In this document: piece after piece, positions 1-13,400 of the stretch
Numbering within the stretch: position 1 is the stretch's first letter
Layout of the letters: each line of letters begins with the position of its first letter
NCBI GenBank assembly: GCA_016490735.1
Contig: JAEMWC010000967.1
Coordinates: forward strand, 91,001 to 155,000
Origin: Pachyseris speciosa
Lineage: Eukaryota; Cnidaria; Anthozoa; Scleractinia; Pachyseridae
DNA length: 64,000 nt
Reading direction: 5' to 3'
Notes under the pieces: generated by a model
The model's input: only the letters and a program-made list of their open reading frames with translations
Databases searched by the model: none
What the model was told of the DNA's origin: nothing
Position numbers and translations under genes: made by a program

Positions 1-21
1 TATAAAATGGAGTTAGAGTAC

Positions 22-3000
22 CTGTCGCACTTTCTCCTGAAGTTCTCCATCGGCAATATCTTCGAGATCAAGTAAGTGCCGACATGTGGCGACATCACCA
101 CAGATATAGGAGTAAACGGCAGGTGACAAACATTTCAGGCCAGGACCACCTTGCATAAGACTTGTTGCAACCATTTGGCCTGCTCGGAAGTAGCTTTCTT
201 TTGCAACAAGCATGGGGTTTGAAGTGAACGTCTTTCTAGAATCACAGCCTGTTAAAACACCGGAATCGGTGAGCAAACGTCTCATCAGCAGTCGCAGAAA
301 CTCCCTTCGAGGTCCTCCCAAATCAGCGGCCTCTTCACCAATAAATTGCACAATTAGCAGTGAACCAGGTTGGAAGTCTTTCTTTGAGAATGTTCTCAGA
401 GCATCTTGCCAGATATGACGTCTCCGGACCCTCATCATTTGCACCTGTTCTCTGCCCGACACACTCTCAAAAGCTGATCGCAAGATAGTCTCAAGGGATA
501 CTCTATAAAACACAGAATAAAACACAGACAATGCCAACTTAGAAACAAAATGCACAAAGAATTTGCGTCTCTTAATCCAGAACCTTATAAACGCCTGAGT
601 CGGCCAGAGAATCTCCGGGTCTCTCTTAATTTGCTTTTTGATAACATTCGCACTACGCATTTTGGACTACAAAAATGCACTTTTTTTATCAAGTTCGTGC
701 CGAAATTTGGATGTCTTAACGATTCTATAAGAGTGATCCATCTGCTATAATCCGATCGTTTTTCATTGGTATATGCCACTACAAACAAACCTGTTAGCCT
801 CGTTATCTTCATCGCCATTGTCTGGCAAAGAAGGGTAAATAGGGGTATTCCAATCATCAGCTAAACAAAAGTCGTCCATCTCATCTCCGTCATCCAAAAG
901 GGTACAATAAAGCCCATATGGGTCCTCTGGTGTCACATTACTAGCTTCTCCGTCAGCTGTGGATGGTACATCAGGGAGAATATCGTCTGGGGATTTCGGA
1001 AGCTGTAAGAAACAAGTGCAACATTTATAGTGATACAATGACTTGCATTAAATTGAACAGTTCCGTAATTGTTTAATATAACAGACGTCAGCTACCTCTT
1101 TATTCCTTTCGTCAACATCGATTGTTATAGGGGATCCATTGTGCTGAAGGGATGTACTCCTTCATCAATTTTTCTGAAATTGAACACGATTTCCCCTGAA
1201 GAATCAAGGGGCTGGAACACAAAGAATTGCAAGATTAGTAATGGTAATAGGACTGAGTGGAGTACAATTCAGAGAGTAATCGGGCGAGTGTTTTAAAAAT
1301 TGGCCGAGCGCGTAGCGCAAGGCCGATTTGAAATCACGAGCACGATTACCCCTGAATTGTACGACACGAAGTCCGATTGCCAATTAATTGTGTCAATAAC
1401 AAAGTGCAAGAAACACTAGAGGTCAACTTTCAAAATTGTAAAACGTATTGTAGATTGACAACTGACACGACATGGCAGCTACTGCTCAACATACCCAAAT
1501 AAGGTAACTGTCCGATTACAAGTGTTTGTAATCGGACAGCTCAAATCGGACAGTTTGGACCTGAAGCAGCCAGTTAAGCCAATTAAGGGGGGACTAACTT
1601 AACTACAGACTTGGCATTGTTGCCAAAGGATTTTTACGGATTGTATTTGTACAACACGGTTTTTCGGTGTTTTTGCCACTATATTGGTGAAACGTGCGAA
1701 GAGGTGAACATGTAAAATTTATAAATTGCTATTGCGCACGCGTAACTTGCCCCAGGCCCCAACCGCGCTTTCGAGAGAAAAATTCCTAAAACTTGGAGAA
1801 AATTATGTGAAGTTGCGATTTTTTTTGTCAGTCGGAGATATTCCAGCCTTCTTTACAAGCCTACGTAAGCAATTGTTGTTAACGTACATAACTGCAATGA
1901 TAATGACGAAATGGTATGAATTTGTGTGCTTATGACATCATAAAGCTCACAAAAACGCGAATTTCCAAAAATCGATACGTAGAGTTTTGCACCTTGGCGA
2001 TCGTTAACCACTGACACCATTTTCGATATCCAGAAGTGTACGCCACTCGAGTTTTAGGCCTTTTTCTATTCTGGTCACGTGACTTACCAAGTATGGTTTT
2101 GACTCGAAAATCTTGTAAATCTTTTTGACTGTAAAAACATAGCCAGACAGCTTGCCTGTAAAAGTTAGGGTTTCCAAGATATGAGGGTTGGGAACTTTCC
2201 ATAGCAACAATGTTAGCTCATTTTGTAGTTAAGTTAGTCCCCCCTTAAGCCATTGACACAATTAAACGAGAAACAACTTTCACCCAACATCATTACCTTA
2301 CAATGATTGTGATAATTATTAGGGAGCTTAAGCAACAAGGACGGAAACGGCAACGAGAACGCCACAACACAGTAGGCTTAATTAGCAAAAACAGTCGCTC
2401 TGCACGTGGGTTTTACATTTTGCTACATTTCTTTGCTGTCCTCTGCTAAACAACAACATGAAATGACCAAGTTTAAGTTTTCTCGAGAACGTGGGCCCGT
2501 GACGGTAAGTTTTCTTTCTTTTTCTTGAGTTTGACGTCGTTTATAGCGAATTCGCCAGCATTTTACAAGTTAGACAAATAGGAATGCTCGCGAAAGAATT
2601 ACAAAAACCAGAAGTTACGTTTTGAAATGACGTTTTCGTTGCCGTTGCCGTTGTCGCTGCTTAAAGTCACTAATGACGATGATGATGACGATGACGACGA
2701 TGACGATGATGATTGTCGATCATATCTCAGTTCAATGCCGCCGGTTTAAAAAATCACCTAGTGTTTCAGCCCCATTTTCTTAATCCATTTTTTAATCAGA
2801 CCACAGAAATTAGCGAAAGAAAGCAAGTCCTGTCAATTAATAATCAACTGTTTCAATTATGTTATTAGGTATATGTTCCATTTAGGTTCAATAACTGAAA
2901 TGTGTCGGCCATACCTCCATACTTTCATCGACGTCCTCGTGATTAACATCTATAAAACAATACATAGCAGACGTTAAGCCGATTTTACGGTCACTTTGCG

Positions 3001-4021
3001 AGTGATTTTACGCGGCTTGAATCGAAACGCAAGAAACCGAAAACCCCTCAACATGGCTTAGCTCGCCATTAATTAGCCTACCGCTAGATTAATAAGCTAG
3101 CTACTTACATTACAGACTTTAAAATAATGGTTAACGAGGAAAACATGAACCCCAACTCGTGGCGATGTTCAGCTTGCTACTTCCCAGTAACATCAAGTTT
3201 AATCTTCAAAATTGTGATTAAGACTATCAAGAGTTTCCAGCACATTGCTATAACAATGGTCCGAACCCTAACCTCTCCCAAGTGAAATAATAATCACCGA
3301 ACAATAAGCACCTTCTAAATCCTCTATTCTGCACAGAAACAAGTTTATCCGCGGATAAGGTTTTCCGACACTCTCTTTGTACTTCTCCACGGTAAAAAAC
3401 TGGTTAGTGCCGGGTATGTTTTTGACCTCCTGAAAATCTGGGTAAAGGAGTTTCCAGTCCTGGCTAGAGGGAAGTCTCGTGTTATGTGCTTTGTGCTTAT
3501 CCAGAGCTGCTCTCCTGAGAGTTATACTTGAGCATGTCCTTGCGATTACCACTGGCATAAGAGTGCTTCTTTTCGCTTTAATTTCACCATTAACAGCATG
3601 GGCAATGCCAACATTTATCTAAAAAGAGAGAAACAAAATGATTGAGCACTATATGAAGGCCGTCATGATTTGCTAGTGGCTGTAGTGTTCTCAGATATAA
3701 GAACAATTATAAGTCCATGTCTTATAGCACTGTGTTATTACTGACAGTATAAGTGCATTGAAGAGAACATGCTAACCTTCACTAGATCGGCCCCCTTCTT
3801 CTTCTTTTTTGGTACGAACCTTTCTCTTCTCTCGGATGCTTCTCCTTGCTAATGTCTTCCGCTTCACGGTTTCTTTTCTCCATGAAATCTTTAAATGTTG
3901 GCACTTCTTTTTCCTCTTGAAACTTGGGGAAATGTCCTCTAGATGGAGGACATTTAAACCCACAATTCCCACAAAAGCACTGGCCTCTACTTTGTTCATT
4001 TCCACAAACTGTACAAAACAT
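22..4021 (-). CDS. HECT-type E3 ubiquitin ligase (G2E3-like), copy 1, 3' end outside window, two frameshifts
   Basis: Six minus-strand exons join in phase: 4021-3777, 3618-3312, 2949-2915, 1211-1096, 1002-791 and 502-22. The first begins with ATG directly after an acceptor and encodes a zinc-ribbon-like head with paired CxxC (MFCTVCG, FCGNCGFKC) and then a basic stretch. The 3618 exon (KAKRSTLMPVVIARTCSS, YPDFQEV) resembles the middle region of predicted coral HECT proteins. The 1002 exon is acidic. The 502 exon opens the HECT N-lobe (VQFIGEEAADLGGPRREF). HECT ligases pass ubiquitin from an E2 through a catalytic Cys to substrate; the C-lobe with that Cys would lie left of position 1. Compared with copy 2, one base is missing near 3845 and one near 1129, and both shift the frame. 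The HECT exon itself is open. It may be a pseudogene, an allele variant or contain assembly errors. G2E3-like is a family guess. Confidence 0.72.
1583..2248. mobile_element. MITE with TTAA target duplication, copy 1
   Basis: The ends are inverted repeats of about 25 bases (GGGGGGACTAACTTAACTAC at 1587 and its complement ending at 2244). TTAA flanks both sides, as for piggyBac- or Kolobok-type insertions. There is no coding sequence. It lies in a HECT gene intron and its twin sits at 57091-57755. Confidence 0.75.
2321..2666. mobile_element. MITE of the GAGCTTAAGCAACGACGACGG family
   Basis: The element starts with GGGAGCTTAAGCAAC followed by a GACGGCAACG-rich stretch and ends with the inverted version (GTTTTCGTTGCCGTTGCC ... 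GCTGCTTAA). The same family recurs at 10397, 19186-20885 and 57828. No ORF. It sits in an intron of the HECT gene. Confidence 0.7.
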
Positions 4022-5763
4022 CTGCGAGGTAATGTTTAAAAGAAAAATGGTGCCATCAAGAAACTGTCAGTAAAGTTATGTGCATTTTCCCATGGCGTAA
4101 AGAACCTCTCCTTTACGTTTTTACACTGTAAACGAATAGGCTCATAGGGACTACCGAAAGCAATGGAAAGTTTTGGACAAATGTATATAATGCTCAAAAT
4201 TTCAACTTGTAAGGTCAAAACAGATGCATTCTTTAATCCGCACCATAACCGTCGATACTTCAACTGGGAGTTCAGTGGATTCCGTCATGAAACAAAGCGT
4301 CGAAAATTTGTCGTGCCAATTCAATTCCAGTTTGAAATTTTTTCATTGTGGCTCAAAGAAATTTGCATCAAATATTTAAGCAGCCAGTCCTTAATATCTG
4401 TGCTTAAACTGAAGTTGAGGAAAACGGAAACACACCTAGAACAAAATCGGAATGAAAAAAACCGGACACTGTAATAAGAACATAATGCCAGTCTCTGTCT
4501 GTAATTACCGAGATCCCAGAGATGGCGCGACACTCACGATCCTCAACAATCACAGGGTTCGGGTGTTGCGAGGCAGTAGACAATTAAAACTTCACTCGGA
4601 TAGAATGACTGAAACGATTTAATGACAGAGTTACAAAGAAGCGATGACTGCTATATTCAGGGACTCCAAATGACAAGTTTTGGTAGATATCTGTTCTGTG
4701 GAGGGTGGTTAGTCTTAGGCTTTCGGCGTCGATTAAAGAGTGCACTTGGCTTTTTGTAACTGAAACGTGGCCTAAAAGATTCGGCGTGGGGAAATCATAG
4801 CCCCTGAGGTTATCGGAAAGGTGATAATTGCAGACAAAAACGACAGCTAGCATTTTCAGAAAGAAGGTAGTTCCCTAGAAAGTTCGTAGAAAGTTCATTT
4901 AGGCTGGCTTTTCTCAAAGGAAGATTTTGTTCCGCGACATTTTCGGGCAATTAAAATTTCATTTATAGAATCCAAATAGATCAAATTCTTATAGATAACT
5001 AGTAACATCACTTCAAACGGACTTCAAACACCATAAGGTTGTTAAAAATGCCTTTCAACAACTTTTGGTTGATTTGAATCGCTGGGTGCTCCTTTAAATT
5101 AAGTGACGTTAGAACCAAGTAAAGGTAGAGGGTAGTAGTGGCAGTAGTAGTAGGTTCGAACTGAAATACGATAATTAAAAAAGTACATTCCAACTAGATA
5201 AGATAATAGCCTTTTATCAACCATGGCATGCAACGTACATTAAAACGTAACTATACATACTTAAAAGCAGAGGAATTTAAAGATACTAACTGAACATAAC
5301 TGACAATAACAGTATACTCAAAACAAAACTGAATATATCGATAAAGCATCACTTGAGATGGACTGAATCAAACAATATGAGCATCAGTTGAAAGAAACAA
5401 ATTTGTAAATTCGCAGATCCTTTGACCAGAGACAATACCGTGACAAACAGTGATGTTGTGAAATTGATGTCAACACCTTGCACTTAAAAAGCTAACGATT
5501 CTCTTTTAACAAAACACTGATTTGGTGGCGTAACGAAAGAAAACTTATTAAAAATGAAACATATAACTTACTTTGGTTGAGGTATCTCGCACCAAAAGGT
5601 AGCAGAACACAGCGGTAAATAGTGGGTATCGGATTCTATAATAGTAGCTCGGTACTTGCGAGGTAGCTTGTGTTTTACGGTTGTAAGCGAGTCGCTTTTA
5701 TAACACGCGCGTACGTGCATATGCTAAGGGCGTTTCCCAATAAGGGTGTGTTATGATAAAAAA

Positions 5764-5992
5764 CTATGAAACTGCTAAATTTCTAGCTATATCGTCACAC
5801 TATAATAAGCACGTTTTCATGAAATGACGAATATCTTTTATCACTAAAAAATGCACTAGAAAGTGAAAAAAAGGAAAGGCGTTTAGTCGAGTCATTTCTT
5901 TAGATAACAACCCACAACATAGTATACCGGTATCTTCAAGCACACAGTCATGAAGTTGTTATCACAACAGCTTGTTTTACATTTTACTTCAG
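5764..5992. other. Junction between duplication end and first visible USP48 exon
   Basis: After the duplicated segment ends at 5763, this 229-base stretch is AT-rich and leads into a pyrimidine-rich acceptor at 5991-5992. I see no exon encoding the USP48 Cys box here. The missing 5' exons must lie left of the window or have been lost. Confidence 0.5.
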
Positions 5993-8900
5993 GTTCAAAT
6001 TCAGTTTATGAATTGAGCGCAGTGCTGATCCACTTTGGAGTGAGTGCATATTCAGGACACTATGTGGCACATATCAGGGACAAAAAGGTCTGTCAATGAA
6101 TTCATACTCCCATAAAAACCAGTGTGTAGGAAATTTGTGAAATAGACCAGCAGTTTGCACCTTATTGTGCAGTTGCTTTAAGCAGTCTGGTTAAAGATAT
6201 AACCAGAGTTTCTTCTCACTTGTTCAAACTGTTGGCAAATGATTTCATAATAAACATATTTTGCAACTACAAGAACACAATGTTCAAGCCAAAAATGGCA
6301 TGCAAAATTTGTTTGGAAAAATCTTTATATTTATTCCCAGTCAGGCTCGTGGTACAGGTTTAATGATGAAGATATTGTCAAGATACAAGGAAAGCTAAGG
6401 CTTTCACAGGATGAAGATGCTGCTGGTTGGTACAGTTTGCAGTGCATCCCTTTAAGTTAATGCACTTCTTTACTTTATTTTGGTGGGAGTTACTTTTCTG
6501 TGATGATTCAGCGTTCTAGTACAACCACTACTACCACACTACACAGCCATTCAATCTTATTATAATACTTTGTAGCTTTTAGTCTCTTTATTTTTTGCAT
6601 TTCATTGCATGGCATTTTGTGTTCTTGTAGTCAGGTTGGAGTAAGGTTCAACTCTCCTTGATACTTTTATAAAAAAAATGTATGTCTGACTTTTCGAAAA
6701 GGCACCCATAAGAGTTTCATTAATGCTTACTTCAAAGGAAACTCAGTAGAGCTGTTAAATAACAGCCCCACCCTCCTCCCTCAGTGGCCTATGTTCCATT
6801 ATGGTGGAATCTTTAACCCCACCAATCCCCATCAAACTACAGTATTGACCAAAGAGTGCCAAATATATTTTGTTTGCTTTTGGACACAAGTATCAAACCT
6901 GCCAAGAGACCAAAGTGTGCAAAGGGTTATCATGTGTCAAAAAATGCCTACACATTGGTATACACTCTTCAAGGACATGAGGATATTGGTAAAAGAATAA
7001 TATTATCATTTTGTCAATAAAGTGCTGTTGCATTGTTGTGTGGCAGACAAATGGCATTCAGTGTGGGAATATCATTTTCATGACCTTAGTTGTATTGGAA
7101 GTTTGAATGTCAGTGGCTGAAAAATTGGCATTCTGCATTTAAGTGGGAATTGGTCACATGACAAGGGACCTTTTAAACACAAGGAACCACTTCATTTTGG
7201 TTTTCTAATACAAGCATTAATGCTTAACTATTCCTAAAAACAATAAAACAAAATGAAATATAATTTGGAAACACCTTGTAATATGAATGCCTCATTATCA
7301 CAACCACTTCATTTGGAAAATTTTAATACACCTACATTTTAACAATAATGTGGTCATATTGTTCTATTGTCCCATGAAAGTTTGTTTTTGTTAAACCACC
7401 ACCTCACCTTACAATGTAGATGAGCAGAAAAGAATCAATACTTTTTTGTCAAAGAGTGTCCATGCTCTACATTGTTTAGGCAGTGGAGGAGATCTGGTTG
7501 ATAAACAGCTCACAAGAAAAGGGTACTTGAGGTTAAAAAAGTGTGGGAAAGCTTCAAATTCTTCCAAAAGCCCATTACTTAAGGTGGCTCCTACCGGTTT
7601 CCAACATTTTCAAGCACTATTTTTTTGGTGGATCATTACTACCAATTTTTATAACTTAATACCTTAAAAGTGGTATCAAAGAAATGCCCAATCATTGGTG
7701 AACAAGTTATGAAATGTTTTGCAGCATAACAGGTTACCATAGCAACACCATAGCCCGTTAAACACACCCCTTATTTTAGCTTTAATCGACAAGAACTCAA
7801 AAACAAGCTCGGTGATCCCAATTTTTTATTTTCGGAAAATGGTTAGCATAATAAAATAAAACATTTTACAAAGTTTAAGAAAATTTGTTGGAGCGGATTC
7901 AGAGCCACCTTAAATTTTCGAAAATTTAAGGTGGCTCTGAATCCGCTCCAACAAATTTAATTAATTTATTTTGTAATTTGCGTTATTTTACTTCTGTGTT
8001 TTTAACATCCATTTGACCCACCCGACTCGACTAGCCTTTGCTACGTTCGGGAAGGTACATTTCATCTGCCAAACGTTGTTGTTGTTGTTGCAAATGAACT
8101 GAAAACTGACAAATACTGGCAGCAAGGTACCCGAAATTTGAAAAATAAATGTACACGAGACAGAGCTGTAAACAGGTCATCTTCTTGCTGGAATTTGTGA
8201 ATATGTCTGCTTCAGATGGGGATTAACCCTGTGGAAATGCGTTCTCAATCTTTTTATACAGTGGCCATGGAGAACTGGAAACTGGACTGTTGTTTATGTT
8301 TGATCAAGTGATAATATTGTGGTGATATGACTAACCTTACATGTTGTTTTGTTTATCAAGGGAGCAGCTCTGCGGTTTCTGTGGATGACGAAGTTGAAGT
8401 TCCTTCACATGTGCAAGAGTTGGTGGCCACAGACAACAGTCGGTTTGAAGACTGGATCAGACAAGTCAAGGACTTTAGGGTATGGTTAAAACAAGTTACC
8501 CAACGTGTCAATTTTTTTAGAAGCGCCTTTCCTGTGGCCACTTTCTTTTGGCATTATTTTGGTGATTATTCCTCGTAAGGTTTAGGAATAACCTCAGTTT
8601 GATGAAGCAAATGGCTCGGCGATATTCCGGTCATTTCGTTAAAAACGAGAAAAAGAGAAATACTTCTAAGGTTATTCCTATTTTAAAGAAACGTTTCCAG
8701 TAGGAAGGACTGTTCCATTTGTTGTCCCACCTGAACGACCGATATTTCCATTCATAAGGAAAGCACTCCAGATTTTCTGAAAGTGCAGTACTTTTGCCAT
8801 TGCCAGTGCGCAGGGTAATCTGTAACCGGCCGTGTGAACCTGACTTCAGGTGTCACGTTCGTTTACCACGTCACGGACATGGCGGGCCGCGCGCGTTTTC

Positions 8901-10425
8901 ACGCCAAAACCTTCCCATAGAACGCGTATTCTGTGTATTCCTAGAACCTCATTCAATTCCTTCCAGTTCGGTCTGTCGAGAGCAGGTTCCAAAAGAACAT
9001 GCGTATCTATTGGTAGTATTCCCTTTCCGGAGTAGTCCCAACAAAACTAAGGGACTGGTCAAAAAGTACCGGAGCAAATATACCCCGTCCACGTCGATAT
9101 TTGTCCTCTGAGTTTCGGTCGCAAAAAAAGACAAAACAATGCCAGTCTTTTTAAAGTTTCTTCAATTTCAAACGGAAGAATCCAATCCAAGTTAAAGTAA
9201 AACTCAACCAATCAATGCAGTTGTTTGCGTCATCCATAATCGTGGTCAGATCACTTTTTTTTTAACATTTTCAACTTTCGCTTCTCGGCCAACTGTTCAT
9301 TTTTCGGACAATCTGTCAGCCGCGGACATTATCTTCCGAGATGTATAATTACACCATCCGCCGAAAGGGGTTTATTTACTAAATATACGTAATTTTGATG
9401 GTCACGAAAAAAATGGTGGCTGTTGAAGCTTTTCTGTACTGAATAAACTCAGTAAACTATGTTTTGTTATCAATGTGTTGATTAATACAACAATTATCCT
9501 GCTCAATCATGCGGAATATCCGCTCATTTCAGCCAACTCGTCCAACAACCGGCGAAACACCGATGAAGGGGTTCTCCCCGAAACGTCTGACTGTTAAAAA
9601 TATAGTTTCTAAGCACTCATAACAACAACAAAACTCTCATTTAGCATTTAACTCGAGTGCTACGCAGAAAAACATTTTTTGTACTATCGCCCCACAGCCT
9701 CGTCGGCTAAGTATCAAGCGATCTTCCTCGCGATTTCGCAGGTTAATTATCAAGCATTTCATTCACGTTCTTGTAGGAAACGCTGATATCCAAAGGGAAG
9801 ACAAAACAAGCTGAAATAAGAAAACTCTTTGAGGAAATGCCAGTGAGCCCAGGTAAGAGTTTAATTGAAACCTTCAAAGAATTTGAAACCGTTTTGGTGC
9901 AAACCTTGTTAATTGCTTTTAGAAGTCCTTGTTTCTTGGAACCATAAAAGTGACGCTGCTGTATTTTTCAGAAACAGAAACTTATGAATGGATTTGTACA
10001 ACATGGCTTCGAGGCTGGATGAATGACAAGACTGCAACCCCGCCAGTGGACAACTGTTCTCTTCTTTGTTCTCACGGAAAGTAAGACATGAACTTTTCCG
10101 TTATGAAAATTCGTTTTTAGAAGCCCAGTGGATCATCAGTGCCAGTCCTGAGCGCGAGATTTTGTAGCATACAGCGTATTATTCCTAGTTCATCACAGGG
10201 TCTCCACTCCCCCGCTTCCTCGATGGGACACTGTCGTGCTAGTCGATCACAGAATAACCAGCGTCATGAGCCGATGGGCTCCTTCCAGCATCATGAGCCG
10301 ATCACTAAGAGCGTACGATTCCCATACTAAGGCCATACCACGGCATTTTTACAGACCGATCTATTTTAAGACTATTTTTCCGCGAAAAAGGACAATAGGG
10401 AGCTTTAGCAACGACGACGGCGACG

Positions 10426-10456
<31 letters not shown>

Positions 10457-13400
10457 CTCGTTTTTGTAACGCTTTCGCTATTATTCCAATTTGAGTTTAG
10501 TTTGGTTCGGTTTTTGTGAAAGCTTATGCTTAGTACCACCCGCAGCTCCGTGTGATAGCTTCCTGTATCATTTTTTAAGCAGTTGTGTACTGCGATAACT
10601 GGAGTGAAAGTGTGCGAGCGATTTGGCGAAAGTAAAAGATTTCTCCGGGCTGGTTGATCGATATGGTGTGCGAAATGTTAAATCTTAATCTGTTTGTTTT
10701 CGTTTTGTGTTTCTGGCTGTCTGTTTCTTACTGATTGTTTTATTCTTGTGACAGACTCAATCCAAATCAAGTTACTAATGCGAAGAGGATCAACATTAAG
10801 GCTGTGAGTTGTCTCTTCGCATTCTTGTATAGTTGGTTAAATGAAATGATATTTAATTTAATTTATTATTCGGACTGTTTATTTGCATCGAGAATGCTTT
10901 TGATCGAGAATGCTTTTGAATGCGGCTTATTTTATAACCTTTTTATTCCAGGCAAACGAAATATTCCTCAAATATGGTGGACTTCCCAGGCTTCAAAGGT
11001 AACTAGATTATGCCCTTGTGCTTTACGTTGCCGCCATTTTCGATTGGGACGCGGCCTTCTTAGGCCACTTGACTGGCTTGTTTGTACAACGAAACGACAG
11101 GGAGGCTAGTTTCTAAAGACGCTTTAATGCTGCGTCTTCCCCGTTGTCCTTGGGGATTGGAAACGAATATTTGGTTTTGTTTCGAGTGCTTGTCCTTCGT
11201 AGAAGCGAATTTTCAATGAATTTCAGTTCTTCACTCTCTTTTTTCCTCCAGTGACTCGCTTTGTATCAACTGCGTGAAAGAACAGTGCAGAAGAATACGA
11301 TTTGAATCCCGGCTGGCGGAGGATTACAAGTTTGTCTCGGATGCTCTGAAGAGTTAGTCAACAGACAGGTAAAGAAGCTGTTTGATTGCGTTCATACCGG
11401 ATAAGCTCCAGTCTTTCTTGCGCATAGCAAATGGTAGTCTGTTTTCTCCCCCTGGGTGGAGGCTAGTCTAGTACAGGATATCCAGTATGAAATGATTGCG
11501 ATTGTTGCTACTCCCCTCTGGAAGGGATTCTAGTCCTGATCACTGAACCTCACCATGAAGTGACTAGAAGTATCAATACCCCTTGGATGGCGCGCAAGTG
11601 CATCGCAGGATACCAAGTATGAAGTGATTATCAGTCTATTCCATACTGGAAAAGCTGTAGGTGTACTGTGTGATTGTTTCCTGCACTTTAAAATCTAGGT
11701 TACCGAACCATCCACCAGTACTGATTTTTATATCGTAACCAAATCAATGTGCGCTCTCTGATTGATCAATTAGCTATGGTTTATTGTTCCAATAAACTAT
11801 AGAAACTTGTGGTTTCTTGTATAATATATATATATATATCTATATAATATATCTATATAATCTATATCTAGCAACTGCACGTGGGGCACTTGCCATTACA
11901 AAGGTCGTTCTCCACCAAGCTAGCGAGATCTCTTTCTAAGATTGGCCATGAAGCCGGTTAACGTCTGTCTCTCTCTGTCTCCTGGGCTAACATGATGTCA
12001 AAACCCAGGCTTGTAACAACTACACACACTTACTGCAGCAACTACACTGTCTACAGTACACGTATTTTAAATTAAAAAAAATCATACTCCTCTCTCTTTA
12101 CAGTAAAAACCTCTTTTGGGTCGGTAGAAGGTCGCTTCTCAGATGGAAAGCCTTGGCAGTCCAACATGAAACGCTACGACAGAGCTTGATTGACAGCTGT
12201 CAGAATACAGCCAATCATGACACAGAGGACGAAGACGAGGCTAAAGTCACCAGAAGTGAAGATGATGTTAGTGCGAAGGAAAAAGAGAACGAGTCACCAC
12301 AGCAAGAGGAGGAAGACAATGAATACGATGCAAAGTTCAATGAGGATTTACTGTGTGAACACGGTAGGCTTGGGTACGATTCGCCGTGCAAAAAACAGGT
12401 ACCTTAGAATATGATGGGTTTGTGTGAAGAGAAAGAGGTGCCGTGGCTAGAGTGCCGGACTAGGCAGTAATACGTCCTACTTCCGTGAGATAACCTTGCA
12501 ACAGATTTGGTATGTCATGTGTTGTGACTTCATCACGCAGTAACACGACTAAATGTTACCGGAACTTGTCACCCGGTCACCAAAAACTTCACGGTTCGAC
12601 AACTCACTGTAACACAAAAAATTGTCACGTTACCGTACCCAGCTTCTTAGTCTGTTGCCATGTTTTCCTGAAACATCAGGCCCCTGCTATCAGGGGCTGA
12701 TAAAAAAAAAACGAAGGGAGGGGGGGGGAGGGGGGAGAAAGGGGATGCGCTAACTCGTGCCCCATGTTCCCTTCATCCCCTGCTACGTAGGCTTCCTAAA
12801 ACAGTAAAATGTCAAAACGTCTTAGCACTTGACTTGATAAACTTTGGGATGTCGCCTTAGTCCGACCATAGATCATGATGTGTGTGAATTGTTACGTTGC
12901 AGGAGGCCTTTCGTCAGACGAGTCGTGTCGGCGACTTGTACCAGAAGTGATTTGGCGGAGGTTAAAGTACTACTTCCCTTCCGTGTCTGATTTCTCAAAT
13001 GCTCAATCAGTGTGTAGATTATGCCAGGTACATGCTAGAGTTAAGGATGAGCCATCCGATGTGTTGTTTTGGGACTAATCTGTAAGCTTCGGTCCTACCT
13101 ACCTTATTCGCACTAATTTTCGCGCCTACGTAATTTCGCGAAAAATTTCAAGGCGTATTTCCCGAGAAAAAGAGAACCGAGGCGTATTTAATTTCGGGAC
13201 TTCGTCCGTTCTTTAATCCCGCAAAATCCGAATTGCAGAGACCAGTTGATTTGGAAGACGTTTTCATTAACTGTTCCAGCAGCCACATAACAGAAACAAC
13301 AATAACCAGATCAAAATTGCGATGAATACAAGTCTCACGAAACAGCTTACTACAATAACAGTACCAGTCCAATTCTTTTTTTGTTTTTTCAGCAGCTGTA

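Larger units (their letters stand above)
1..5763. repeat. Segmental duplication, copy 1 (HECT gene segment)
   Basis: This whole stretch recurs in the same orientation at about 55510-61257. Base 1 matches about 55510, and the homology ends in a run of A at 5763 (61257 in the other copy), after which the sequences differ completely. Differences are scattered substitutions, 1-2 base indels and a 15-base indel near 5545. The left end is outside the window. Both copies contain the same MITEs at the same places, so the MITEs predate the duplication. Confidence 0.93.

Noticed and set aside
8794..9134. Overlapping open frames on both strands in a USP48 intron
   Set aside because: No domains, and both strands are open across the same stretch, typical of chance frames in GC-richer intron sequence.
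12364..12398. USP48 exon extension to a GTACCT donor, which would imply a frameshift
   Set aside because: The GTAGGC donor at 12364 keeps phase with the exon at 12903 and matches the expected CxHG block, so no frameshift is needed.
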